Below are positions 1-7,204 of a DNA stretch of 7,836 bases, piece by piece. The notes below the pieces were generated by a model. It was given only the letters and a program-made list of their open reading frames with translations. It was not told the DNA's origin and ran no database searches. Every line of letters begins with the position of its first letter. The first letter of the stretch is position 1. The stretch comes from Deltaproteobacteria bacterium (lineage in GTDB: Bacteria > Desulfobacterota > UBA8473): contig JAUXHQ010000072.1 in assembly GCA_030621455.1 (NCBI GenBank), positions 1 to 7,836 on the forward strand, in the 5' to 3' direction. The translations under genes and the position numbers were made by a program.

Positions 1-791
1 TGGAAGACTACCTTCAAGAAGGACATTACAATCTTATAAGTAGCTCCCCATAAGATCTCATCCGGCTGGCCGTCTTCATAGTGGATGAAACAGTCATAAC
101 TGACCACATCGCTCTTGAATATCTCTTTGAATTCCCCCCTCACTTTCAGTTCGTATCTGGCATAGTTGTCGTGGTTGAACAACGACATCAAGGGGATCCT
201 GAGAATCTTATCCACTTCCCAGTTTGGCCTTAGGCTTACCTCTTCTTTCATTACGCCTACTAATGGGAAGATAACCCTGCGAAAAGGTTCCAGCCTGTAG
301 CATCTCAAAGCCCCCAGATAACCGACCTTAAATGGATTTAGTCGTATCTCTTCAAAGCCCTCCCGGAGCACGTTGCCGAGAAAATACTTGATGATTGTGA
401 AGGATGCCCTGTCATTTTTCTTCTGTGTCTTGAAGGCAGTGCCTTTTCTCAATGGAAGGATGTGGGGCACTACCAGATGGCTCGATATGAGATCGATCCA
501 TCTATTGGGATGTCCCCCCGGGAAACAGAGATCTCCAGGCTGTTGTATATTTGCTGACCTTTTATTGAGCAAGATATAGTATCTGCTTTTCCAATCGCTT
601 GGCGCCGGATACTTCCCCAGGAGGAGGAGTACACCCGCCGTCCTCCATCTAACTCCCCCTTTTCTCTCTTCTCGGATGAATGCCATCTGTTCCTTATAGT
701 CCAGGGGGAGTTGCGCAAGGGAGTGTATGATCCTATATTCCAACTCTTGTTCTAATATGTGATCAAGACCTTCTCGTTGGTGCGTTTTCAT
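1..791 (-). CDS. Nudix hydrolase, CoA-pyrophosphatase-like (3' end outside window)
   Basis: One uninterrupted minus-strand reading frame runs off the left edge, so the C-terminus is missing; 263 codons are visible from the chosen start. Nudix hydrolases cleave nucleoside diphosphates linked to another group, and the closest known type cleaves CoA. What shows it: a hydrophobic strand (RTAGVLLLL) at about residues 50-58, then NKRS and GDLCFPGG (86-93), resembling the FPGG signature of CoA-type members. A Nudix helix REGFEEIRL (143-151) keeps the metal-binding Glu residues. A motif WGAT (248-251) also occurs at the end of CoA pyrophosphatases. About 45 residues separate FPGG from the helix, far more than in the standard Nudix box. 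I start at ATG 791 because AGGAG stands 9 bases upstream and a good promoter lies just before it. The frame stays open to an ATG at 893, but that extension would contain the promoter and one arm of a palindrome. Substrate unproven. Confidence 0.82.
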   Translation of the reverse strand, partial: MKTHQREGLDHILEQELEYRIIHSLAQLPLDYKEQMAFIREERKGGVRWRTAGVLLLLGKYPAPSDWKSRYYILLNKRSANIQQPGDLCFPGGHPNRWIDLISSHLVVPHILPLRKGTAFKTQKKNDRASFTIIKYFLGNVLREGFEEIRLNPFKVGYLGALRCYRLEPFRRVIFPLVGVMKEEVSLRPNWEVDKILRIPLMSLFNHDNYARYELKVRGEFKEIFKSDVVSYDCFIHYEDGQPDEILWGATYKIVMSFLKVVF

Positions 792-812
792 AAATACTTG
801 CTCCTGAGGAAG

Positions 813-841
813 ATCATATGTGGATTCCCTGTTGAAGTCAA
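813..841 (-). promoter_or_regulatory. sigma70-type promoter of the Nudix gene
   Basis: On the minus strand, TTGACT (841-836) is followed after exactly 17 bases by TATGAT (818-813), five of six matches at each box. Transcription would begin near 806, leaving a leader of about 15 bases that holds the AGGAG ribosome site (805-801) before ATG 791. It lies inside the longer frame that could start at 893, which argues against that longer start. No operator can be recognised, apart from the large palindrome that begins 22 bases upstream of the -35 box. Confidence 0.6.
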
Positions 842-863
842 ACAGAAATTTTTCACCCGGCAC

Positions 864-1050
864 TAAGGGTCTGTCATGGAATAAGTGTTGCATATGGGCG
901 CTCAGATTTAGGTCAGATTTGTATGATCCGAAAATGCAAAACCGGAGGAATAGTTGAACCTATTTCGTGGATTTTGTGTTTGAGGATCGTGCAAAGATGG
1001 CCTGAAGATGAGATGCACAGATGTGATACTTATTTCATGACAGACCCTAA
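864..1050 (+). repeat. 187-base full-length imperfect palindrome; candidate structured RNA or MITE-like element
   Basis: Left arm 864-953 pairs with right arm 960-1050 around the loop TTGAAC (954-959). I paired every base by hand: 65 Watson-Crick pairs, 13 G-U wobbles, 12 other oppositions and a single bulge (A1013). The outer 21 bases (866-886 with 1028-1048) pair with only one wobble. Six of the other oppositions form three tandem G-A/A-G pairs: 905-906 with 1007-1008, 916-917 with 996-997, and 930-931 with 982-983. On the minus strand the wobbles become A-C and the tandem pairs become C-U oppositions, so the fold favours the + strand. It fills most of the 369-base gap between the Nudix and TPR start codons and lies between their two promoters, so neither transcript should include it. 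I see no clear flanking target duplication and no promoter of its own. Identity unknown. Confidence 0.85.
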
Positions 1051-1105
1051 CCCAAAACAGACTGTAATCGAACGGCTAGCCATAATTAGAATTACTGATT
1101 CTTCC

Positions 1106-1134
1106 TTGACTTTTAAGGGGATGGAGGTTATCTT
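1106..1134 (+). promoter_or_regulatory. candidate sigma70-type promoter of the TPR gene
   Basis: TTGACT (1106-1111) is followed after 17 bases by TATCTT (1129-1134), with five and four of six matches. Transcription would start near 1141, just before the GGGAGGA ribosome site (1144-1150) of the gene starting at 1161. The -35 hexamer and spacing are the same as in the opposite-facing promoter at 841-813. Confidence 0.42.
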
Positions 1135-1160
1135 CGTCAGAAAGGGAGGAAAGAGAGACA

Positions 1161-1859
1161 ATGAGAGAAAAGGAGTATGAAAGGGTAAAATCTTTAAACG
1201 AGATGGGAGATTCTTGTCTGGAGGAAGGTGACAGTGATACGGCGCTGAAGCATTTTTCCGAAGCATCAGAGATTTACGAACGGTTACAGGACAAGGAAAG
1301 TCAGGCTGTCCAGCTCGGCAAGATAGGCAATCTTTACGCTGTGAGCAAAGACCAGACCAAGGCTATAGAAGCCTACACATCTTGCCTGGCCCTATTTAAG
1401 GATATAGATGATAAACACCGTCAGGCAATGGTCTTGAACAATATCGGCCACCTCCATGTTCAACTTCGGCAGTTTGATGATGCACTGGGGTCTTTCAAGG
1501 ACGCATGCCGGATTTGCGAGATGATGGGAGACAAACTGGGTGTGGGGAGCCAACTGGGAAATATCGGATCCGTCTTTCGAGACAAAGGTGCATATGACGA
1601 GGCCCTCGCCCCTTTTTTTGATGCCCTCTCGTTATACGAAGAGCTTGACCATAAGCTTGGGAAGGCAGAGCAGTTTACCAATATTAGTTACATATACGCT
1701 ATGAAGAGTGATCCCAAGAAGGCGCTGGAATGGTGTGAAAAGGGGTTGCCCCTTTTTGAGGAAGCCGGTGATAGCGTTAGGGCCGACCTCACACGGAAGA
1801 ACATCGAGAGTCTGAAGCGTTCCATGGGAAAAGCGCCGGAAGGTGGCTGTTGTGGTTAA
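1161..1859 (+). CDS. tetratricopeptide-repeat protein, five 40-residue repeats
   Basis: A 232-residue soluble protein with no signal peptide or membrane segment, so probably cytoplasmic. It is built of five consecutive repeats of exactly 40 residues (9-48, 49-88, 89-128, 129-168, 169-208). Each carries a pattern of the form N-I-G..Y/F....A...A...F..A...Y followed by an acidic turn and a G/D-K linker, best seen in the middle repeats (NNIGHLH, GNIGSVF, TNISYIY). The 40-residue period is that of the GPSM2/LGN- and kinesin-light-chain-like TPR class, which generally binds peptides or partner proteins. The tail is Gly- and Cys-rich, ending GGCCG. GGGAGGA lies 10 bases before the ATG. The next gene starts 100 bases on. 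A scaffold role is inferred from the fold; the partner is unknown. Confidence 0.9.
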   Translation: MREKEYERVKSLNEMGDSCLEEGDSDTALKHFSEASEIYERLQDKESQAVQLGKIGNLYAVSKDQTKAIEAYTSCLALFKDIDDKHRQAMVLNNIGHLHVQLRQFDDALGSFKDACRICEMMGDKLGVGSQLGNIGSVFRDKGAYDEALAPFFDALSLYEELDHKLGKAEQFTNISYIYAMKSDPKKALEWCEKGLPLFEEAGDSVRADLTRKNIESLKRSMGKAPEGGCCG

Positions 1860-1894
1860 ACTCATTTTATTTGTCGTCCATATGAGGGGTAGTG

Positions 1895-1911
1895 AGTGAG
1901 CGGGTCTCACT
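1895..1911 (+). terminator. weak stem-loop after the TPR gene
   Basis: AGTGAG (1895-1900) and CTCACT (1906-1911) form a perfect 6-base-pair stem with loop CGGGT. The following bases TTATTAG are only a poor U-tract, so this is at best a weak terminator or an mRNA-stabilising hairpin. Confidence 0.22.
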
Positions 1912-1959
1912 TATTAGGGTTGAGGCAAGGGAGTTTTTTAGTGTGGTAAGGAGATAAAA

Positions 1960-2874
1960 ATGAAAAATATTCTTATTGTCGGCGGAAGTTATTTTCTCGG
2001 GAAGGTCTTTGTTGAAGAAATCTCAAAAGAACCCGGCTATTCTATATATGTGGTGAACAGAGGCAATCGTCCGCTCAATATGGAAGGTGTCCATGAGATA
2101 GTATCTGACAGAAATGATACTGGTCGATTGAAGGGGGTAATCCCTTCCGTCGAGTGGCACGCGGTCGTAGATTTCTGCGCCTATATTCCACGGGACATTA
2201 AGAACTTCTTCTCTGTTCTGTCACAACATTCGGTCAACCATTACATCTATATCAGCACAACCTCGGTTTACAATGATACCCTGGTCTTGCCGATTAAAGA
2301 GGATTCCCCGAAGCTTACAGGCCCACAACCGGAATTGGGCCCTGCGGCAGCCAATTATGCTTTTAACAAATGGCAGGCAGAAGTGGAACTGATGAGGGAA
2401 TGTAAGGAGAGCAACATACACTATACTTCTCTAAGACCGGCTATCATTTATGGCAAGTATAACTATGCACCGAGAGAGAGTTACTTCTTTGACCTGATCG
2501 CTCAAAATAAGATTGTTGTGGTGCCGGATAACAACCTGGCCCTTTTCCAATTTGTCTCCGTGTGGGATGCAGCAAAGATAATTGGTCTCTGTCTGGGAAA
2601 TGAAAAGGTCTTTGATCAAGCATTCAACCTATCCGCCGAAGAGTTGATCTCTTACGGAAGGTTTGTAGACGTCCTTCGAGAGGTTACCGGGAAGAGAATG
2701 GCCGTCAGAGAAAAAAGTATCGAGACTATCGACCGGGAACGGATTCCGCTGCCTTTTCCCCTTGATAATCACCTGATCTATTCAGGAACTCTGGTTCAGC
2801 GGGTATTGGGTTTTGAATATACCCCTTTTGAGGAAGGCATGAAGAAAACTTACGAACATTATGTTCAGGGGTAA
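1960..2874 (+). CDS. extended SDR family protein, NAD-dependent epimerase/dehydratase-like
   Basis: A 304-residue Rossmann-fold protein. The N-terminus has a first beta strand (ILIVGG) and nucleotide-binding loop GGSYFLG (8-14). VNRGN (32-36) ends the second strand, where the cofactor ribose is usually recognised. ISTTSVY (98-104) supplies the catalytic Ser/Thr, and YAFNK (133-137) supplies the Tyr and Lys of the YxxxK pair. LRPAIIYG (158-165) is the usual substrate-side strand of sugar-nucleotide epimerases. Family members act on nucleotide sugars or other hydroxyl/keto substrates with NAD(P). The middle Gly of the binding loop is Tyr here, as in divergent 'VGGTRFLG' members, so the substrate cannot be named. 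AAGGAG (1948-1953) lies six bases before the ATG. It stands 100 bases after the TPR gene and 123 bases before the threonine operon, so co-transcription is uncertain. Confidence 0.85.
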   Translation: MKNILIVGGSYFLGKVFVEEISKEPGYSIYVVNRGNRPLNMEGVHEIVSDRNDTGRLKGVIPSVEWHAVVDFCAYIPRDIKNFFSVLSQHSVNHYIYISTTSVYNDTLVLPIKEDSPKLTGPQPELGPAAANYAFNKWQAEVELMRECKESNIHYTSLRPAIIYGKYNYAPRESYFFDLIAQNKIVVVPDNNLALFQFVSVWDAAKIIGLCLGNEKVFDQAFNLSAEELISYGRFVDVLREVTGKRMAVREKSIETIDRERIPLPFPLDNHLIYSGTLVQRVLGFEYTPFEEGMKKTYEHYVQG

Positions 2875-2997
2875 GGTACGAGCATCACGAGGAAGGATAA
2901 TCATTCACCTTAGAGATCGTGGCCTTTGGCTCGCAGAAAAAGCAGCCATTTCTCAATGTTCACCAACCAACAACCACAAACAAAAAGAGGGGGAGCA

Positions 2998-3582
2998 ATG
3001 ACTGAAAAAGCTGACTTGGTGGAGAAAATCCTGGATCGTGAATTGAAGATGTTCCTCACTGTGCCGACACGGCAGAAGGCGAGTTGTCAGGAACAGCCTG
3101 AAAGCTTTCGTGACATGAGGAGGGCACAGTTCCTTGCCTGGTCGGAAGAGACCTTGGAGAGTTACCTCAAGGACCTTCAAAAGGCAGAGAGAGATGGTGT
3201 CAACCTGATGACCCAGAAATATGCCCGCATGGATAACCTCATCCCTACGCTGAATGACAGTCCGCTCATCGAGAAGATTATCGAGATCCAGTACGGCTGG
3301 CAAAAAGAGATGTTTGAGAGATATCCGAACTTAATGGGTCGTGGACGGGCACTGAGTAGCGCCGAAGACACAGCTTTTCAGACCTCGTTTGAAACTTATC
3401 TGAGTGGGGAGCTGGAGACATACTCTGATGAGACATTAGCCAGTCTCTACCGTGATGTTTCAGAGAGACTCGAGAAAGGCGACAACATGACAGAGGAGCT
3501 TTACTCACATATGGTTAAGGGGCTGGGCTACAGATCTCTGGAAGAAGCCGAAACAAATGCCGGGAAAGCGGGGAGGCAGTGA
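2998..3582 (+). CDS. DUF4125 family protein, function unknown
   Basis: A 194-residue soluble, Glu-rich protein with no signal peptide or membrane segment. It matches my memory of the DUF4125 family: an N-terminal helix (LVEKILDRELKMF, 7-19), then ASCQ (28-31), MRRAQFLAWS (40-49), EIQYGWQKE (96-104), RYPNLMGRGR (108-117) and the block SFETYLSGEL (130-139). No known catalytic pattern is evident, although the single conserved-looking Cys30 and the Arg/Trp-rich blocks suggest ligand binding. I choose ATG 2998 because GAGG/GGAG precede it and similar proteins begin this way. In-frame ATG 2956 and TTG 2926 lack ribosome sites. Its TGA overlaps the GTG start of hom by 4 bases, so the two are translationally coupled, which suggests a job in or near threonine synthesis. 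The 123-base gap before it is A/C-rich and shows no clear promoter. Confidence 0.78.
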   Translation: MTEKADLVEKILDRELKMFLTVPTRQKASCQEQPESFRDMRRAQFLAWSEETLESYLKDLQKAERDGVNLMTQKYARMDNLIPTLNDSPLIEKIIEIQYGWQKEMFERYPNLMGRGRALSSAEDTAFQTSFETYLSGELETYSDETLASLYRDVSERLEKGDNMTEELYSHMVKGLGYRSLEEAETNAGKAGRQ

Positions 3583-4901
3583 AGAAAATAGGGATCGGAT
3601 TAGTGGGGTTCGGTACTGTGGGGACGGGAGTAGTGAGGATTCTCCAGGAGAACAAGGGGGTTATTGAGGATCGTCTGGGGGCTTCAATTGTTCTGAGGAA
3701 GATCGCTGACCTCGACATTACAACCGATCGGGGGGTAAAGGTAGACAGAAAGATTTTAACAACCGATGCTGGGGAATTGATCGACGATCCGGATATATCC
3801 ATCCTCATTGAGCTCATCGGTGGATACGATGCAGCAAAGGAGATCACTCTGAAGGCCATTGGCAAAGGTAAACATGTAGTGACCGCAAACAAGGCCCTCC
3901 TGGCAGTTCACGGTGATGATATATTTGGAGAAGCCCACAGTCGGGGGGTAGATATTGGGTTTGAGGCGAGTGTGGGCGGTGGTATACCCGTGATTCGCTC
4001 TATCAAGGAGGGGCTGGTTGCAAATCACATAAAGGTCATATTCGGGATTTTGAACGGCACCTCAAACTATATCCTTTCAGAGATGACCAGTAAGGGGAAA
4101 GAATTCGGAGATGTGTTGAAGGCCGCCCAAAACAAAGGCTATGCCGAAGCAGATCCCACCTTCGATATTGAAGGCATAGATACGGCTCATAAGTTGGCCA
4201 TACTACTCTCCCTGGCTTACGGGATTAAGGTGGATCTTGGGGATATTTATGTTGAGGGGATCTCCAAGATCACGCCTCTCGATATAGAATTCGCAAAAGA
4301 ACTTGGCTATACGATAAAATTACTCGCCATAGCTAAGGAAGAAGGGCGCCGGATTGAGGCCAGGGTTCATCCTACTCTCTTGCCCAACTGTCACCTTCTT
4401 TCAATGGTTAACGAAGCATACAATGCGATATTTATTGATGGAGACGCCGTCGGTTCAACCATGTTTTACGGAAAAGGGGCGGGGATGATGCCGACTGCGA
4501 GCGCAGTAATCAGCGATGTTCTGGAAATATGCAGGAACATTATGAAAGGCAGTAGCAGGAGGGTTCCACTCCTTTCTTTTCAGCATGAAAAGATAAGGGC
4601 GCAGAAGATCAAGAACATGAGCGACGTTACAAGCAGGTACTATCTGAGATTTTCCGCTATAGATAAACCGGGAGTTCTTTCAAAGATATCGGGAATCCTG
4701 GGCAATCTGGATATAAGCATCTCATCGGTTATTCAGAAGGGAAGAGAGGTCGAAGGGACTGTTCCAATCTTCATGGTGACCTATGAAGCGAGAGAGGCCA
4801 ATATTCAAAAGGCTCTGAAAGAGATAGATGATTCGCCCATAACCCTCGATAATACTGTATTGATCAGAATAGAAGAAGGGGGAGGCAACTTCGGAGGGTA
4901 A
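3579..4901 (+). CDS. hom: homoserine dehydrogenase with C-terminal ACT domain
   Basis: Reduces aspartate 4-semialdehyde to homoserine with NAD(P)H, the branch step towards threonine and methionine. It has 440 residues, normal for the monofunctional enzyme without an aspartokinase domain. The Rossmann loop GFGTVG is at 10-15 and the cofactor-site motif TANKALL at 102-108. The catalytic region includes GILNGTSNY (156-164) and AEADPTFDIEGIDTAHKL (189-206), with E190, D201 and K205 spaced as in the yeast enzyme's E208, D219 and K223. A C-terminal ACT domain (about 353-431, starting YYLRFSAIDKPGVL) is the usual site of feedback inhibition by threonine. The start is GTG 3579, preceded by GGGGAGG and overlapping the DUF4125 stop. 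thrC follows after six bases. Confidence 0.97.
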   Translation: MKKIGIGLVGFGTVGTGVVRILQENKGVIEDRLGASIVLRKIADLDITTDRGVKVDRKILTTDAGELIDDPDISILIELIGGYDAAKEITLKAIGKGKHVVTANKALLAVHGDDIFGEAHSRGVDIGFEASVGGGIPVIRSIKEGLVANHIKVIFGILNGTSNYILSEMTSKGKEFGDVLKAAQNKGYAEADPTFDIEGIDTAHKLAILLSLAYGIKVDLGDIYVEGISKITPLDIEFAKELGYTIKLLAIAKEEGRRIEARVHPTLLPNCHLLSMVNEAYNAIFIDGDAVGSTMFYGKGAGMMPTASAVISDVLEICRNIMKGSSRRVPLLSFQHEKIRAQKIKNMSDVTSRYYLRFSAIDKPGVLSKISGILGNLDISISSVIQKGREVEGTVPIFMVTYEAREANIQKALKEIDDSPITLDNTVLIRIEEGGGNFGG

Positions 4902-4907
4902 GAGATT

Positions 4908-5957
4908 ATGGAAGGAATAATCAGACGATACATGGAGTTCTTGCCTATAACGGACATGTCAGGGGTTGTGAGTCTGAACGAAGGCAATACACCGCTTATC
5001 AAGACCATAAGGCTGAAGGATCACATAAATAAGGACATCGAAATTTATCTTAAGTATGAAGGTCTTAACCCCTCGGGCTCTTTTAAAGATAGGGGAATGA
5101 CAGTCGCCATATCCAAGGCATTGGAAGAAGAAGGTAAGGCGGTTATTTGTGCCTCAACGGGCAACACCTCTGCCTCTGCTGCTGCTTATGCAGCAAAGGG
5201 AGGCTTGAAGGCGTATGTCCTTATCCCGGAGGGGAAGATCGCTTTAGGAAAGCTCGCCCAGGCTGTGATGCATGGCGCCAAGGTGATACAAGTGGAGGGT
5301 AATTTTGATGAAGCCCTGAGTATCGTGAGAGAGATATCGGAGAAATATCCTGTCACAATGGTGAATTCCTTGAACCCGTATCGCATAGAGGGACAAAAGA
5401 CAGCCGCATTTGAAGTCTGCGACCAGTTGGGTTTTGTTCCGACATTCCATGCGTTGCCGGTTGGAAATGCCGGCAATATAACTGCATACTGGAAAGGGTT
5501 TAAAGAGTATAAATCTTCCGGAAAGACAGATTCGTTGCCCAAGATGATAGGGTTTCAGGCAGAGGGTGCTGCCCCCATAGTGAGAGGAAAGGTCGTGAAG
5601 AATCCTGAGACCCTGGCAACAGCGATCAGGATAGGCAATCCTGCAAGCTGGAAGCGCGCAGAGGCAGCGAGGGATGAATCGGGCGGGATCATCGATATGG
5701 TGTCAGATGAAGAGATTATCAGCGCATATCAGTTAATTGCCAAATATGAAGGGATATTCTGCGAACCGGCATCCGCAGCCTCAGTGGCCGGGGTTATCAA
5801 GTTGAACGGGAAAGGCTATTTCAAGAAGGGGGACAGTATTGTCTGTACACTAACCGGGCATGGTCTTAAAGACCCGGATAATGCCATCAAGATATCGAAG
5901 CAGCCTATGACCCTGCCGCCGAAGTTGGATAGGATATTGGAGGTACTGGATCTGTAA
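4908..5957 (+). CDS. thrC: threonine synthase
   Basis: A PLP enzyme that converts O-phosphohomoserine to threonine and phosphate. It has 349 residues, the size of the short class found in Gram-positives, archaea and many deltaproteobacteria rather than the longer enterobacterial class. GNTPL (26-30) opens the fold-type-II domain. SGSFKDRGM (56-64) carries the PLP-binding Lys60, [10 protein letters not shown] (81-90) the substrate-carboxylate loop, and PVGNAGN (184-190) the PLP-phosphate loop. EPASAA (286-291) and TLTGHGLKD (314-322) are the typical C-terminal motifs. The start ATG lies nine bases after GGAGGG, which sits in the last codons of hom. Because the substrate must be phosphohomoserine, a homoserine kinase activity is required, and the downstream gene is the candidate. 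Confidence 0.97.
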   Translation: MEGIIRRYMEFLPITDMSGVVSLNEGNTPLIKTIRLKDHINKDIEIYLKYEGLNPSGSFKDRGMTVAISKALEEEGKAVICASTGNTSASAAAYAAKGGLKAYVLIPEGKIALGKLAQAVMHGAKVIQVEGNFDEALSIVREISEKYPVTMVNSLNPYRIEGQKTAAFEVCDQLGFVPTFHALPVGNAGNITAYWKGFKEYKSSGKTDSLPKMIGFQAEGAAPIVRGKVVKNPETLATAIRIGNPASWKRAEAARDESGGIIDMVSDEEIISAYQLIAKYEGIFCEPASAASVAGVIKLNGKGYFKKGDSIVCTLTGHGLKDPDNAIKISKQPMTLPPKLDRILEVLDL

Positions 5958-5992
5958 TTTTCAGTCTTTTCTTGGAGTCAAATGAGATTGGC

Positions 5993-7204
5993 ATGAAGTA
6001 TATAATATTGATTGGCGACGGAATGGCCGACTATCCTCTTGAAGAACTGGGCGGCAAAACCCCCCTTGAGGTGGCCCACATACCGAATATGAATCTAATG
6101 GCCCGGAAGGGAAAATTAGGCCTGGTAAAGACCATACCCGAAGGATTGAACCCGGGCAGCGATATTGCAAATCTGTCGATCCTGGGCTACGATCCCAAAG
6201 AGTATTATAGTGGAAGGGCGCCTTTTGAAGCTGCGAGTATCGGTTTGAAACTCAGCCCGGCGGATGTGGCCTTCAGGTGTAATCTGGTAACCCTCTGCAT
6301 AAAAGAGGGACAAACATACATGGATGATTACAGTGCGGGTCATATATCCACGGAAGAAGCGATAGAGATTATTAATGAGATAGACAGTAGTCTCGGTACC
6401 GAAGATATCAAGTTCTATCCCGGTGTCAGCTATCGTCACCTTATGGTTTGGAAGAACGGTCAAGAAGAACTGAACACGACACCCCCCCACGACATATCCG
6501 GTAAGGCCATTGATCCATATCTGCCAAGCGGCAAAGGGGAGGAGAGGATCGTTCAATTGATGAATGATTCTCGAATGATTCTCGAACATAGTCCTGTCAA
6601 TAAGATAAGGACAAAGGGTTCTAAAAAACCGGCAAATTCCATCTGGCTGTGGGGGCAGGGCAAGGCACCCAGAATGCCTGCTTTATCAGATAAGTACGGT
6701 ATTTCAGGTTCGGTGATCTCTGCCGTTGACCTGATCAAAGGGATCGGTATGTATGCCGGGTTAAAGGTTATAAACGTTCCCGGCGCAACAGGTTACCTTG
6801 ACACCAATTACCGGGGAAAGGCCGAGTATGCCTTAAAGGAGCTTGAAGAAAAGGATTTTGTGTATCTCCATGTAGAGGCTCCCGACGAAGCCGCCCATAG
6901 TGGTGATCTCAAAGGCAAGATGAGGGCCATTGAACGCTTCGATAAAGAGGTTGTGGGGACAGTTTTAGATAGGATAGATCGGTTTACAGCGCACAGGATA
7001 ATGGTATTGCCGGACCACCCCACCCCTCTAAAAGTAATGAGTCATACTGCCGACCCTGTGCCGTTTGCAATTTATTCATCCGATGATAAGGAAACTACAA
7101 TCTCAAGAGATCTGAACTTCAGCGAAGAATCAGCAAAGAGAACCCGTATCTATATTGAGGATGGATATAAGTTGTTAACCTTTTTCCTGGAGGGGAGAGA
7201 ATGA
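5993..7204 (+). CDS. archaeal-type cofactor-independent phosphoglycerate mutase homologue; proposed homoserine kinase
   Basis: A 403-residue alkaline-phosphatase-superfamily protein of the ApgM type. Metal-site motifs are visible: IGDGMADYP (7-15) with D9; NPGSDIANLSILGYDP (53-68) with the expected phospho-Ser nucleophile S56; EAPDEAAH (295-302) with D298 and H302; and PDHPTP (340-345) with D341 and H342. SHTADPVPF (350-358) adds a further His. Homologues beside threonine genes form the group labelled 'proposed homoserine kinase' (TIGR02535 as I recall it). That would supply the phosphohomoserine needed by thrC, and no GHMP-type thrB is present here. Whether it makes phosphohomoserine or interconverts 2- and 3-phosphoglycerate cannot be read from the sequence. 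I start at ATG 5993, as homologues begin MKYIILIGDG. A TTG at 5972 is possible but has no ribosome site. The gap after thrC is 35 bases. Confidence 0.88.
   Translation: MKYIILIGDGMADYPLEELGGKTPLEVAHIPNMNLMARKGKLGLVKTIPEGLNPGSDIANLSILGYDPKEYYSGRAPFEAASIGLKLSPADVAFRCNLVTLCIKEGQTYMDDYSAGHISTEEAIEIINEIDSSLGTEDIKFYPGVSYRHLMVWKNGQEELNTTPPHDISGKAIDPYLPSGKGEERIVQLMNDSRMILEHSPVNKIRTKGSKKPANSIWLWGQGKAPRMPALSDKYGISGSVISAVDLIKGIGMYAGLKVINVPGATGYLDTNYRGKAEYALKELEEKDFVYLHVEAPDEAAHSGDLKGKMRAIERFDKEVVGTVLDRIDRFTAHRIMVLPDHPTPLKVMSHTADPVPFAIYSSDDKETTISRDLNFSEESAKRTRIYIEDGYKLLTFFLEGRE

Noticed and set aside
470..718. 82-codon minus-strand frame
   Set aside because: It lies out of frame inside the Nudix gene, and its protein shows no family resemblance while the overlapping frame does.
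792..893. 34-codon N-terminal extension of the Nudix gene from ATG 893
   Set aside because: The frame is open, but it has no ribosome site, contains a strong promoter (841-813), and its first codons are one arm of the palindrome. ATG 791 has AGGAG at a good distance.
864..1050. Integron attC site or CRISPR-like repeat as the identity of the palindrome
   Set aside because: The ends are not of the RYYYAAC/GTTRRRY form, there is no repeat-spacer pattern, and the helix is far more continuous than attC.
923..1180. 85-codon plus-strand frame between the Nudix and TPR genes
   Set aside because: It runs through the loop and right arm of the palindrome and overlaps the TPR start, and no ribosome site or domain is visible.
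2926..2997. TTG or ATG 2956 start for the DUF4125 gene
   Set aside because: The added residues (Lys/Gln/Asn-rich) do not belong to the family and no ribosome site precedes them; GAGG/GGAG precede ATG 2998.
3515..3892. 125-codon minus-strand frame
   Set aside because: Opposite-strand shadow of the DUF4125/hom junction with no recognisable motif.
5972..5992. TTG start for the phosphoglycerate-mutase-like gene
   Set aside because: No ribosome site upstream, and the family's first residues begin exactly at ATG 5993.
6116..6589. 157-codon minus-strand frame
   Set aside because: Long but entirely antisense to a well-conserved gene, with no domain and no ribosome site seen.
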